NCBI RefSeq assembly: GCF_900258505.1
Contig: NZ_LT984895.1
Coordinates: forward strand, 332,288 to 396,287
DNA: 64,000 nucleotides
Direction of reading: 5' to 3'
From: Brachybacterium timonense
GTDB taxonomy: Bacteria > Actinomycetota > Actinomycetes > Actinomycetales > Dermabacteraceae
Below, one piece after another: positions 44,288 through 53,353 of the stretch. The notes beneath the pieces were generated by a model. That model was not told where the DNA came from, searched no databases, and was given only the letters and a program-made list of their open reading frames with translations. The stretch's first letter is position 1; the number at the start of each line of letters is the position of its first letter. The position numbers were made by a program, and so were the translations under genes.

Positions 44288-45462
44288 ACCGCCTGAGGAT
44301 TGCGGTCGTCGCCGCGGGGGATCCGGCAGACCCCCGCGTCTGGTCCGGCACTCCGCGAGGAGTCTTCGACGGCGTGCGTGCGCTCGGGCATGAAGCAGTC
44401 GCCGTCGATGCCCTCCCCGCAAGAGGCAGGAGCGCCCGAACACGTGCGCGCATCGCAGCGAAGCGCTGGCTCGGCGGCGGCCCTCGGCTCCGGCCGCGCA
44501 CCGCGATGGCAGCGGCGTACTTCGGGGAGGAGTGGGGCCAGGCGCTCGCCGCAACTGCTCGCGATCGCATGCGCGACGAACGATTCGACGCGATCCTGCA
44601 GCCGTCGGACGGCTGGATCACCCCGGACGGCGACGTCGCGATGTTCATCGACATGACCTCGCACCAGGACATCGCGGTGCGGGAGTTCGGGACGGGCGGC
44701 ATCGCGGACCCGCGCATCGACGCGAGCCGCGAGAGGGGCGCGATGGATGCATATGCGCAGGCTGCCGCGGTATGCGCCGCGACGCCGTGGGCAGCGCGCT
44801 CCGTGATCGAGGACTACGGGATCGACTCGGCGAAGGTCCACGCCGTCGGCATCGGGGGCGGCGGGCTCCCGATGGGGGAAGCGCTCGACCGGGACTGGGC
44901 CGCGCCCCGCTTCCTCTTCGTCGGCACGCAGTGGGTGCGGAAGAACGGGCCGACGGTGCTCGAGGCCTTCCGACGTGTCCGGGAGCGTCATCGCGAGGCT
45001 GAGCTCCACCTCGTCGGCGACCACCCCGACCTGACCGAGGCCGGCGTCATCCCGCACGGCTTCCTTCGGAAGAACGATGCGCAGGCGCAGCAACGGCTCC
45101 GCGACCTCTATGCCGACGCGACATGCCTGGTCGTCCCCGGGCGATTCGAGGCGGCGGGGATCGTCTATCTCGAAGCCGCGGCGGCGGGGATCCCTTCGAT
45201 CTGCGCGACCGTTGGCGGCGCCCCCGACTTCGTGGGTCAGTACGGCCGCAGCGTCGCACCGGGAGACCCTGACGCGCTCTCCACGGCGATGCTCGAGCTC
45301 TGCGACCCCGAACTCGCCCGGACGCTCGGCACCGCCGCGAAGAGACGCGCGCCCGAGTTCACGTGGGAGCGAGTCGTGCAAAGGATGCTCGTCGCGCTTG
45401 GCCACGGGGACGGGAAGACCGAGCCGCACTGGACCAGCGCGAGAGGTGTTGATGAACGATGA
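44284..45462 (+). CDS. GT4 glycosyltransferase
   Basis: This is a 392-residue transferase with a weakly conserved N-terminal half and a clear GT4 donor half: FLFVGTQWVRKNGPTVLEAF, HLVGDHPDL and PGRFEAAGIVYLEAAAAGIP (EX7E). The start is GTG in a GTGA overlap with the preceding stop, and the stop overlaps the GT11-like gene. The MFIDMTSHQDI stretch in the middle is unusual for the family. Confidence 0.87.
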   Translation: MNRLRIAVVAAGDPADPRVWSGTPRGVFDGVRALGHEAVAVDALPARGRSARTRARIAAKRWLGGGPRLRPRTAMAAAYFGEEWGQALAATARDRMRDERFDAILQPSDGWITPDGDVAMFIDMTSHQDIAVREFGTGGIADPRIDASRERGAMDAYAQAAAVCAATPWAARSVIEDYGIDSAKVHAVGIGGGGLPMGEALDRDWAAPRFLFVGTQWVRKNGPTVLEAFRRVRERHREAELHLVGDHPDLTEAGVIPHGFLRKNDAQAQQRLRDLYADATCLVVPGRFEAAGIVYLEAAAAGIPSICATVGGAPDFVGQYGRSVAPGDPDALSTAMLELCDPELARTLGTAAKRRAPEFTWERVVQRMLVALGHGDGKTEPHWTSARGVDER

Positions 45463-46331
45463 CGGAGCCACAGCCTGTTGCACGCACGGCCGAAGACAAG
45501 CAACTTCTGCGCCATCGCGTGCGCGCGTCGCTCTTCCAACCTCTCGGACACGCTGCGGGCGTGCCCGCAGTGCACATCACGTCGCCGCTCACGAGAGGCG
45601 GGAACTATCTGTACTACTGGCTGTGGGCGCACACGAATTCCCTCGCGGGGGAGAAGTCGCGGGTGCAGCACCATGACGTGATCGACGAATGGTTGCGGGA
45701 ATTTCCGCTACTCGACGCGCTGACCGTGCGAAAGTCGATTTTTCTCAATGTCTTCGCGCAGTGGGTGAGCGGTCACAAGCATGAATTCGACATGGACTTC
45801 GATCGCGAGGCGCTCACCGGTTTCTGCCGTGAAGTGGTGGCGAGCTCGGCTCGCTTCCAGCACCGGCTCTCCGTTCTGCGCCAGCAGATCGACGATGGCA
45901 CGTGCGTCCTGAACGTCCGTCGAGGCGACTACTACGCGAATCCCGATCTCACGCCCATCTACGGGATCGATATCCGCAAGCACGTACGTGAATCCTTCGA
46001 GATCCTAGAGAGCGAAGGGCGCACTGTCTCGAAAGTGCTCTTCGTCTCCGATGATGTTGCGTGGTGCGTCGAGAATCTCGCCGAACTCGTGCCCGCGGAG
46101 CACGGCGTCATCGATGATCGCAGATCCATGTTTGACGACCTCGCGGCGCTGGCAACCGCCCCCCAGCTTATTCTCGCGAACTCGACGTTCTCCTTCTGGG
46201 GAGCATTCATCGGTGACGCCCTGGCACCGGAGCGAGTGGTGATCGCGCCCTCTAGGCACCTGATCGCCGACGACGGGACGCCCTACTCCGCAACCTTCGA
46301 CCCGCGTTGGCGACGGACGACGGCCGAATGA
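45459..46331 (+). CDS. GT11-like alpha-1,2-fucosyltransferase family protein
   Basis: This 290-residue protein has NVRRGDYY (about residue 152), corresponding to the HxRRxD GDP-binding motif of GT11, and LANSTFSFWGAFIGD (about 238), matching the late NSxFSWWGA motif. GT11 enzymes transfer fucose from GDP-fucose to galactose. No GDP-fucose genes lie in the window, so the donor would have to be made elsewhere or be another GDP-sugar. The start and stop overlap both neighbours. This family is less usual in actinobacterial capsule loci. Confidence 0.8.
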   Translation: MTEPQPVARTAEDKQLLRHRVRASLFQPLGHAAGVPAVHITSPLTRGGNYLYYWLWAHTNSLAGEKSRVQHHDVIDEWLREFPLLDALTVRKSIFLNVFAQWVSGHKHEFDMDFDREALTGFCREVVASSARFQHRLSVLRQQIDDGTCVLNVRRGDYYANPDLTPIYGIDIRKHVRESFEILESEGRTVSKVLFVSDDVAWCVENLAELVPAEHGVIDDRRSMFDDLAALATAPQLILANSTFSFWGAFIGDALAPERVVIAPSRHLIADDGTPYSATFDPRWRRTTAE

Positions 46332-47860
46332 GCGCAGCTGATCCGAGCGGCGGCGCCGACGAGCCTCTCGAGTCCCCGGTTGCCGACGGTGCGGGAGGAA
46401 CTGCCGCGCCTGAGAGCGTCGGGCGCCGGGCCGCGCGCGGTTTCGCATCGATGACGGCCGTCCAGCTCGTGCGTTTCGTCGTCCTCACGGGGTCGATGGT
46501 CGTGATGAGCCGGTTGCTGACGCCGCGCGAGTTCGGACTCGTCGCGATGGTGACAGCGGTCATCGGCATCGCCGACATGTTCCGCGATATGGGCCTGTCC
46601 ACGGTCACGATCCAGGCGAAGGAGCTCTCACGGGCGCAGCGCGACAACCTGTGGTGGGTGAACGCTTCCATCGGGGCTCTGCTCAGCTGCGCGATCGCGC
46701 TCGCCTCTCCGCTGATCGCGTGGGCGTACGGCGTCGCGGCGCTCCTTCCCATTGCCTTGGTCATGTCACCGATATTCCTCGTGAACGGGATGACGACGCA
46801 GTACCAGGCGAACCTCCAGCGCGAACTCCGCTTCACGAGCATGGCGCGGATATCGATAGGCAGCCAGGTGATCAGCGCTCTGGTGGGCATCGTGAGCGCT
46901 TATTTCGGAGCGGGCTACTGGGCCATCGTCGCCCAGAACCTCACCGGAGCTCTGCTCGGTCTCGTGATGACCGCGACGGCCGCGGGCTGGATTCCTGGCC
47001 GATACGTGCGAGGCTCCGGCACCTGGGGCCATGTGAAGACCGGATGGCAGTACTTCGCCAGTGCGATTCTCTTCTACGTCGAATCGAATGTCGATTCCGT
47101 GGTCATCGGTCGAGTCTTCGGCGCGGAGTCCCTGGGCGGATACAACCGCGCAGTCCAGCTCGTGCGTGTTCCCCTGAACATGATCTCCGGCGCCGCCGGA
47201 TCCGTGCTCGTTCCCGCGATGGCTCGAGTCCAGGATTCCGACGAGAAGCTCAGGCGAGCGCTCCGGCTCCAGTTCATCGCCACTGGCTATCCGATCCTCG
47301 CGGTCGTTCTCGTCGTCGTCACGGTTCCCGATTCGCTGCTGTCCCTCGCGTTCGGCTCGCAATGGCTGCACCTCGGGGCGATCCTCTCGTGGGTCGCGGT
47401 GGGTGCCGGAGTCTCTAGGCTGATCAGCGGCGTCGCCGGGGGGCTCACTGCGCGGGGGCTCGCGAAGGATCTGGCGCGGCTGTCTCTGCTCAACGCTCTC
47501 GTGGCGGTCGTGATCGCGATCGTCGGCTCCGTCTTCGGCGTGGTCGTCATCGCGGCGGCGATCGCGGTTTATATCGCGGTCTCGTGGCCCTTGGGGCTTG
47601 TCATCCTGCATCGGCGTACCGGAATTGCGATTCGCGACGTCCTTGGGGCAGGACTGCGGCTCGAGACGGCAGGCGTCGTGGGAGGCATATGCGGCACAGC
47701 CCTGTTTCCCCTGCTTCCCGGCATGCCCGCGTGGGCTGATGTCCTCGTCGCAGGCATGGGAGCTAGTGCGTTCGTCGGTGCCCTCTCGATGGTCCCTGGT
47801 TATCGGAGAGATTTCAGGGAGGGCCTTGGCCTCGTGGAGCATTTCCGCTCGCGCCGATGA
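46328..47860 (+). CDS. Wzx-like polysaccharide flippase (MOP superfamily)
   Basis: This 510-residue membrane protein has about 12-14 hydrophobic helices and the motifs of the polysaccharide transport family (VMSRLLTPREFGLVAMVTA, FGAESLGGYNRAVQLVRVP). It flips undecaprenyl-linked repeat units to the outer face for the polymerase. A polar N-terminus of about 40 residues precedes the first helix. The ATG at 46328 overlaps the preceding stop by 4 nt. It is the last gene of the coupled string; a 92-bp gap follows. Confidence 0.9.
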   Translation: MSAADPSGGADEPLESPVADGAGGTAAPESVGRRAARGFASMTAVQLVRFVVLTGSMVVMSRLLTPREFGLVAMVTAVIGIADMFRDMGLSTVTIQAKELSRAQRDNLWWVNASIGALLSCAIALASPLIAWAYGVAALLPIALVMSPIFLVNGMTTQYQANLQRELRFTSMARISIGSQVISALVGIVSAYFGAGYWAIVAQNLTGALLGLVMTATAAGWIPGRYVRGSGTWGHVKTGWQYFASAILFYVESNVDSVVIGRVFGAESLGGYNRAVQLVRVPLNMISGAAGSVLVPAMARVQDSDEKLRRALRLQFIATGYPILAVVLVVVTVPDSLLSLAFGSQWLHLGAILSWVAVGAGVSRLISGVAGGLTARGLAKDLARLSLLNALVAVVIAIVGSVFGVVVIAAAIAVYIAVSWPLGLVILHRRTGIAIRDVLGAGLRLETAGVVGGICGTALFPLLPGMPAWADVLVAGMGASAFVGALSMVPGYRRDFREGLGLVEHFRSRR

Positions 47861-47952
47861 GCACGTGAAATCACGACAATCGAATTCTTTGGGAGACTGG
47901 CGGTGAAGGATGCTTGGGTGTAGGACCGTTCCGAGGTGATGGAGACGTATCG

Positions 47953-49086
47953 ATGCAACCCAGACTCGTCATCGTCCAGACCGAGCCGTTCGGCTCGGCG
48001 GGCGACCGCGTCCAGATCGTCGACAAGACTCTGACCGGTCTCACGGCCTATGCGCGCTCATGGCCCGGCGAGACCGTCGTCATCGCGCGGCCGCGCCCGA
48101 TCGCGGACTCCGCGGTCCAGACGGTCTCGCGAACCGCGGACCTTCCCTTCAACGTCGAACTCGTCGAGGACCCCGCCGCCGCCTCTGCTATCACCGGTGC
48201 GGATGCTCTGCTCGCGATGCACCAGCCGTCCCACGCCCCGCTCATGGCCCGCGGCGCCCGCAACGTCGTGTGGTTCGCCGAATTCCCACTCGCAGAGCGG
48301 ATTCTCACCGCTTCGATCGGTGCGAGCGTGCTGGATCGTGCCCGGAGCACGGTCGGCTGGCTGCGGCAGGCTCGGCTGCTCCGGCGTATGATCACGGAAT
48401 CCGCTGGGCTGCAGTCCAACGGCTATCCCTCCCACCTCGCGTACGGCCCGCTCTCGCCGAACCCGATGCTCTACTTCGACACCCGTGTCCGGTCCGCGAT
48501 GATCAGGCGGCCGGGCGATGAGAGCCGGGGCGGCTCTGCGCCCACGGGCGCGCTGCGTCTCGGCTTCTCCGGTCGGCATATCCGAGCGAAGGGCGCAGAC
48601 CACGCGATCGAGCTCGTGCGCCGACTGGACGCACGTGGGGCAGCCGTGACGATGGACGTCTTCGGCGAGGGGGAGCTGACCGCCGAGCTCCGTCGGCGCA
48701 CGTCAGCGCTTCCCGTCCGCTTCCACGGGTCCGTCCCGTTCGACGAGGAATGGGTTCCCTATGTCCGCGAGCATGTCGACGTCATGGTGCTTCCGCACAT
48801 CCAGGGCGACCCGTCGGGCACCTATCTTGAGTCCGCAGCCTTGGGAGTGCCCGTCCTCGGATTCGCGAACCGCGCGTTCGCGCCGCTCGTCGAGCGCCAC
48901 GGAGTCGGATGGGCCGAGCGCGTCGGAGACGATGCCGCGCTCGAGGCGGAGGCGCGTCGGCTGCTCGAGCAGCCCACGGCGATTCCGGAGGCCGGCGCGC
49001 GAGGCATCGCCTTCATGGAGCAGCACACCTTCGAGTCCGAGTTCGCCCAGCGCATGCGCCACATTCGGGAGATAGCTGACGTCTGA
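47953..49086 (+). CDS. GT4 glycosyltransferase
   Basis: This is a 377-residue transferase. The donor half is recognisable by LGFSGRHIRAKGADHAIELV, VFGEGELT and PHIQGDPSGTYLESAALGVP (EX7E-like). The N-terminal half is poorly conserved. The ATG at 47953 follows GGAGA at 47941. A 92-bp gap separates it from the flippase and 138 bp from the sugar-phosphate transferase, so it may have its own promoter. Confidence 0.87.
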   Translation: MQPRLVIVQTEPFGSAGDRVQIVDKTLTGLTAYARSWPGETVVIARPRPIADSAVQTVSRTADLPFNVELVEDPAAASAITGADALLAMHQPSHAPLMARGARNVVWFAEFPLAERILTASIGASVLDRARSTVGWLRQARLLRRMITESAGLQSNGYPSHLAYGPLSPNPMLYFDTRVRSAMIRRPGDESRGGSAPTGALRLGFSGRHIRAKGADHAIELVRRLDARGAAVTMDVFGEGELTAELRRRTSALPVRFHGSVPFDEEWVPYVREHVDVMVLPHIQGDPSGTYLESAALGVPVLGFANRAFAPLVERHGVGWAERVGDDAALEAEARRLLEQPTAIPEAGARGIAFMEQHTFESEFAQRMRHIREIADV

Positions 49087-49128
49087 CTGTGTCTGAGACC
49101 CCATTGAACCGGGCCGAATCGGACATTA

Positions 49129-49147
49129 CCCTCTCGTAAGTAGAGGG
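49129..49147. other. intergenic hairpin
   Basis: CCCTCT (49129-49134) pairs with AGAGGG (49142-49147) across a 7-nt loop, between the GT4 gene and the sugar-phosphate transferase. No T-run follows, so a rho-independent terminator is not supported. It could be an mRNA processing or stability element. Confidence 0.4.
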
Positions 49148-49224
49148 AACTACAGAAAGTTCTCGGACGAACCAGCCGCAGCGCCCGCGCGGGTGCTCGC
49201 CGACGCACGACGGGAGATACGCGG

Positions 49225-50742
49225 ATGTCGAGCACCATGACCAGAGTCGAGTCCGCGCCGTCATCGAGCGCGGATGAGACCGACAGGTCGGAGCTCGCAA
49301 CGCGCCGCCCCGCGCGCGCCCGGCAGCGTCGCACGCAGCGCCGCTGGGGGATCGCCGGTCTCGTTGCCGCCGACACCCTCGTGATCGCCATCGCGATGCT
49401 GATCGCGTTCATCGTGCGGCAGCGGTCCCTCGGCCGCGCCGCCGACCTGCAGGCGAACGTCCTCGACTCGGCGGCGCTCATCGCCGTCGGCTGGATCGCC
49501 GCGATCGCGCTCTCCGGCGCCTACTCGGCCCGGCTCCTCGCCACCGGCACCAAGATGTTCCACCTCATCGCGCAGGCGAGCTTCGCCGCCGCCGGGATCG
49601 TCGCAGCCGGAGTGTTCCTGCTGAACATCGAGCTGTCCCGCGTGTTCTACGTGGTGTTCTTCCTCGTCGGCCCGTTGCTGCTGCTCATCGAACGGTACGC
49701 GGCCCGCAAGATCCTCGGCCGGATCCGCCGCGGCGGCCGCTTCCGCACCACCGTGATCGCCGTCGGCCCCCTCTCCCATGTCGACGGGATCGCCCGCACC
49801 CTGCAGCGCGAATCCTGGCTCGGCTACGACGTGATCGGCGCGATCACCCCCGACGGCGACCCGCGCACCCGCACCGTCAACGACATCCCCGTCCTTGGCC
49901 ACGAGGACGACCTGCTCGAGATCCTGCACTGCGAACAGCCCGGCGTGCTGCTGTTCACCGCGGGCGCCACCGGGACCGCAGAGCAGTTCCGCCGCACCGC
50001 GTGGAAGCTTGAGGACCACGCGATCGACGTGATCGTCGCCCCCGCCATGACCGACATCGCCCCGGACCGGGTCGAGCTGCGGCCCGTCGCGGGCCTCCCG
50101 CTCGTGCACATGGACCGCCCCCGCGCCCGGGATTCCTTGCGCTGGACCAAACGAGCCTTCGATATCGTCGCTGCCGGAGTGGGCCTGCTGCTGATCAGCC
50201 CCCTCCTGCTGATCATCGCGGTCGTTGTGAAGCTGCATGACGGAGGCCCTGTTCTGTTCACCCAGGAGCGCGTGGGCCGTAATGGCGAGGTCTTCGACTT
50301 CTTGAAGTTCCGCTCCATGGTCACCAACGCTGAAGAGGTGCTCGCGGAGATCCGTGCCTGCGAAACCCAGGACAAGGGCAACAAGGTCATGTTCAAGATG
50401 AAGAACGACCCACGCATCACAGCCCCGGGTCGTTTTCTGCGCCGCTACAGCCTTGACGAGCTTCCTCAGCTGGTCAATGTGCTGCGTGGCGATATGAGCC
50501 TGGTGGGCCCCCGCCCCGCCCTCGTGCATGAGGTCAGCGCCTACGACGAGGATGCGCGCCGCCGTCTCAGCGTGCGTCCCGGCATCACCGGGCTCTGGCA
50601 GGTCTCCGGCCGTTCTGAGCTTTCCTGGGAGGAGACCGTCCGTCTAGACCTCTACTACGTGGACAACTGGTCCTTCCTGCAGGACCTGCAGATCCTCGTC
50701 CGTACGGTGAAGGCCGTACTCGCGTCCGATGGCGCCTACTGA
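49225..50742 (+). CDS. polyprenyl-phosphate sugar-1-phosphate transferase (initiating transferase)
   Basis: This is a 505-residue membrane enzyme of the exopolysaccharide polyprenyl glycosylphosphotransferase family (WbaP/WcaJ/CpsE type). Four hydrophobic segments (about residues 45-170) are followed by a Rossmann-like CoA-binding-type region. The catalytic C-terminal domain starts near KRAFDIVAAGVGLLLISPL (about 310), with KFRSMVTNAEE, RRYSLDELPQL, GDMSLVGPRPA and RPGITGLWQVSGRS. It loads the first sugar phosphate onto undecaprenyl phosphate and so begins repeat-unit synthesis. The start overlaps no gene; the stop lies 14 nt inside the VanZ-like gene. Confidence 0.94.
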   Translation: MSSTMTRVESAPSSSADETDRSELATRRPARARQRRTQRRWGIAGLVAADTLVIAIAMLIAFIVRQRSLGRAADLQANVLDSAALIAVGWIAAIALSGAYSARLLATGTKMFHLIAQASFAAAGIVAAGVFLLNIELSRVFYVVFFLVGPLLLLIERYAARKILGRIRRGGRFRTTVIAVGPLSHVDGIARTLQRESWLGYDVIGAITPDGDPRTRTVNDIPVLGHEDDLLEILHCEQPGVLLFTAGATGTAEQFRRTAWKLEDHAIDVIVAPAMTDIAPDRVELRPVAGLPLVHMDRPRARDSLRWTKRAFDIVAAGVGLLLISPLLLIIAVVVKLHDGGPVLFTQERVGRNGEVFDFLKFRSMVTNAEEVLAEIRACETQDKGNKVMFKMKNDPRITAPGRFLRRYSLDELPQLVNVLRGDMSLVGPRPALVHEVSAYDEDARRRLSVRPGITGLWQVSGRSELSWEETVRLDLYYVDNWSFLQDLQILVRTVKAVLASDGAY

Positions 50743-51313
50743 GTCCGATGGGAGCCCGCCTGACGTGACCCCGCGCACCACCTGGCGTGCGGCACGTGCC
50801 GTGGCGGTTGCCGTGCTCCTCGTCTATGTGGGAGCCGCTGCCTGGCTGCTCCTGACCACCGATGGGTGGGCAGTGAACCGGCTGAACGTCCTGATCTGGA
50901 CCATCACCGTTGGGCCAGCTGGCCTGCGTCTGCCGATCACTCCGGAACAGTTCGCCGTGGTGGCCAACGTGCTTTTATTCATCCCGGCGTTCACTGCGCT
51001 CGCTCTCCTGAGACCGAGCTGGTGGTGGGTGCTGGCGGGCGCAGGAGCCTCGGGCGCCGTGGAGCTCTACCAATACCTCGGCGGCTCTCGAGACGCCAGC
51101 CTCGCCGACCTCGCAGCGAACACCCTCGGCACGGCGCTCGGCGTCGGCCTGGGCTTGTGGATCAGCCGGGCCGCACTGTTCAGCCCCGAAGCCGCCCGAT
51201 CGAGGAGCCGAGCACTCGCCTCCCCGCTCGACCGAGCCGGCCCACCCAGTCCCGCGCGAGATCCACTCGCGTCGGTACCCTGCCCAGACGAAGCGCCAGA
51301 TGATCGGGATTGA
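50729..51313 (+). CDS. VanZ-like membrane protein
   Basis: This is a 194-residue VanZ-family protein with four helices: about 22-45, 50-65, 72-95 and 100-150, the last region including SRDASLADLAANTLGTALG. VanZ-like proteins are widespread; few relate to teicoplanin resistance, and their function is mostly unknown. The final 45 residues are rich in Pro, Ser and Arg and lie over the 3' end of the opposite nucleotidyltransferase gene for 134 bp. The gene overlaps the sugar-phosphate transferase by 14 nt, so it belongs to the polysaccharide locus. Confidence 0.85.
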   Translation: MAPTESDGSPPDVTPRTTWRAARAVAVAVLLVYVGAAAWLLLTTDGWAVNRLNVLIWTITVGPAGLRLPITPEQFAVVANVLLFIPAFTALALLRPSWWWVLAGAGASGAVELYQYLGGSRDASLADLAANTLGTALGVGLGLWISRAALFSPEAARSRSRALASPLDRAGPPSPARDPLASVPCPDEAPDDRD

Positions 51314-52064
51314 CATGCATCGCCGACCACAGCACCGCCACATGCTCACGTACTCCCCGCGCGTCCCGCAGGCGAGCGAACCACACGGCCGTCGAGTTCT
51401 CATGCTCATGCAGAGCCGTCCACAGCCGTGCCTGAGGAAGGCCAACCACGTCACCCTCACGACCTGTGGCGATCGCCAGCGGTACGACGGCATCGAGCCG
51501 CCGGGCGAGTGCCTCGACCGCCATCCTCTTGTCATCCGAGGCGCTGTGCCAGGCCCGCTCGACGTCCCCGGATGCTTCATGTCTTCCCGTGCGCGCTGCG
51601 TGGACCAGCATGATCAGGCGCTGCCCAATGAGCGAGGGCACAGCAATGGGGCGACCGCCGTGTTCCACGAGCACCCGCTCGGACCACAGTGCCTCGAAGG
51701 TCGCGGCGGGATCTCGATGCAGGCCAGGGAACCATCGGTGCAGATCAACCGTGCCCCAGACGGGGTGGTAGTAGGTGGCGGCGTGCGCGAAGACGCTGCC
51801 GTGCTCGAACGTGGTCATCCGCTGCCAGGAGGCGCCCTCGAGCGCGTCGACCATTGCCTCGACGCCTGCCGGATCCACCAGCAGATCGCAGTCGGTGGAG
51901 GGCCGACGCCCTCGTGTCAGCGCAGGATCCCAGGCCACGCCCTTGACGTGGAGGACGCGGACGTCCGCATGATCAGCCAGCGCCTGCAGCGCCCCATGGG
52001 CCAGGCGCAGGCGGACCGCCATCGGGATCTCGGGTGCGCTCACCATTTCATCGTAGAAGGTCAC
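51180..52064 (-). CDS. nucleotidyltransferase family protein (PF14907-like)
   Basis: This 294-residue protein has the pattern of the putative nucleotidyltransferase family NTP_transf_5: HVKGVAWDPALTRGRRPSTDCDLLVDPA at about residues 46-73. There the lysine and the Asp-x-Asp pair are the expected nucleotide and metal ligands. A conserved DLHRWFPGL follows near 120. Known context: the family occurs beside HPr-kinase-like proteins and PqqD-like proteins, including in some lasso-peptide clusters. The same two partners lie 1.3 kb away. I chose GTG at 52064 with AAGGGG just upstream; ATG at 52046 is an alternative without such a site. Its 3' end overlaps the VanZ-like gene on the other strand. Confidence 0.75.
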   Translation of the reverse strand: MTFYDEMVSAPEIPMAVRLRLAHGALQALADHADVRVLHVKGVAWDPALTRGRRPSTDCDLLVDPAGVEAMVDALEGASWQRMTTFEHGSVFAHAATYYHPVWGTVDLHRWFPGLHRDPAATFEALWSERVLVEHGGRPIAVPSLIGQRLIMLVHAARTGRHEASGDVERAWHSASDDKRMAVEALARRLDAVVPLAIATGREGDVVGLPQARLWTALHEHENSTAVWFARLRDARGVREHVAVLWSAMHVNPDHLALRLGRVPTRVDLARDWVGRLGRAGRRVLGSSIGRLRG

Positions 52065-52150
52065 GCCCCTTCTGGTCGGGTGAGACGAAAGTCTGGCATG
52101 CAGGAGACTGAAAACGTCCGGGACCGAACACGTGAGGGAGGAGCCTGAGC

Positions 52151-53353
52151 ATGTGGGAGCTGACCCCCCGCATCCAGCATTACGCCTGGGGTGACACCGC
52201 GGTGATCCCCGACTTCCTCGGAGCGGGTCGTGACGGGCAGCCGTGGGCGGAGGCCTGGTACGGAGCGCATCCGACCGCGCCCGCGACACTCGAGGACGGC
52301 ACCGGTCTCGATGCGGCGATCGCTGCTCGCCCCCGTCGGCTCCTGGGCGAGGGGATCGAGCGTGCATTCGGGCCGCGCCTGCCGTACTTGCTGAAGCTGA
52401 TTGCCCCCGATAAGCCGCTCTCGCTGCAGGTCCATCCCACCAGGGAGCACGCCGCGGAGTCCTTCGCCGCGGAGAACGCGGCGGGTCTGGACATCGAGGA
52501 CCCGCGCCGGAACTACCGCGACGACAACCACAAACCGGAGATGGTGCTGGCGCTGACCAAGTTCGAGGCCCTGTGCGGCTTCCGCACTCCCCGCCGCGCA
52601 CAGCAGGTGCTCACCGGCTTGGACACGGTTCTCACGGATCGGTTGTACGGGCTCTTGCGCGAACAGCCCACAGCCGCCGGCATGCGCGCGGCGTTCCGCA
52701 CCCTGGTCTCCTCGACTATGCGACCCAGCCCCGATCAGGTCGCCGACGTCGCTCGGGCCAGTGCCGAACGGCTCGCCGCAGGCCGCTCGCCGTCGCCCCG
52801 TATCGATGCGACTGTCGCGCGCCTGCACGAGAGCTTCCCCGGTGATCCGGGCGTCGTCGCGGCCATGCTGCTGAACCCGGTGACGCTCCAGCCTGGTGAA
52901 GCGATGTTCGTCCCGGCCGGTGCGATCCACGCGTACCAGTCCGGTTTCGCTGTCGAGATCATGGCCTCCAGCGACAACGTACTGCGCGCTGGCCTGACCC
53001 CGAAGAAGGTGGACGCCGACGAGATGCTCCAATGCGTCTCCGTGGTCGCCGCACCCCCGATCCGTATCGCCCCCGAATCACTCACCGACCGCACCGTCGC
53101 CTACTACGCACCGGTCGACGATTTCGAGCTCACAATCACCACGCTCAAGGACGTTCCCGGATCGTTCCAGCCCCGCCACGTGGTGCCCGGCTCAGGCCCG
53201 CGCATCCTGCTCTGCCTCGAAGGAGACGCCCTGGTGGAGAGCGACTCCGGGCGTCGACGACTCGGCACCGGGCATGCCCTGTTCGTCCCCGCTGATGCCC
53301 GCGCCGTCCGGCTCGGCGGGCACGGCCGAATCATCCAGGCGTGTGTCCCGTGA
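52151..53353 (+). CDS. manA: mannose-6-phosphate isomerase, class I
   Basis: This 400-residue zinc enzyme interconverts fructose-6-phosphate and mannose-6-phosphate in the cytoplasm, feeding GDP-mannose for polysaccharide and glycolipids. Zinc-ligand segments are SLQVHPTREHA (about 95), DDNHKPEMVLAL (about 122) and PAGAIHAY (about 255). GGAGG lies upstream of the ATG at 52151. The stop overlaps the PqqD-like gene by 4 nt, so the isomerase is translationally coupled to that unusual pair. It also links the polysaccharide locus to the mannoside-degrading genes further right. Confidence 0.95.
   Translation: MWELTPRIQHYAWGDTAVIPDFLGAGRDGQPWAEAWYGAHPTAPATLEDGTGLDAAIAARPRRLLGEGIERAFGPRLPYLLKLIAPDKPLSLQVHPTREHAAESFAAENAAGLDIEDPRRNYRDDNHKPEMVLALTKFEALCGFRTPRRAQQVLTGLDTVLTDRLYGLLREQPTAAGMRAAFRTLVSSTMRPSPDQVADVARASAERLAAGRSPSPRIDATVARLHESFPGDPGVVAAMLLNPVTLQPGEAMFVPAGAIHAYQSGFAVEIMASSDNVLRAGLTPKKVDADEMLQCVSVVAAPPIRIAPESLTDRTVAYYAPVDDFELTITTLKDVPGSFQPRHVVPGSGPRILLCLEGDALVESDSGRRRLGTGHALFVPADARAVRLGGHGRIIQACVP

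Noticed and set aside
50729..51313. Glycopeptide resistance suggested by a VanZ-like protein
   Set aside because: No vanHAX or regulator genes are present; VanZ-like proteins are common and mostly unrelated to resistance, and this one sits in a capsule locus.
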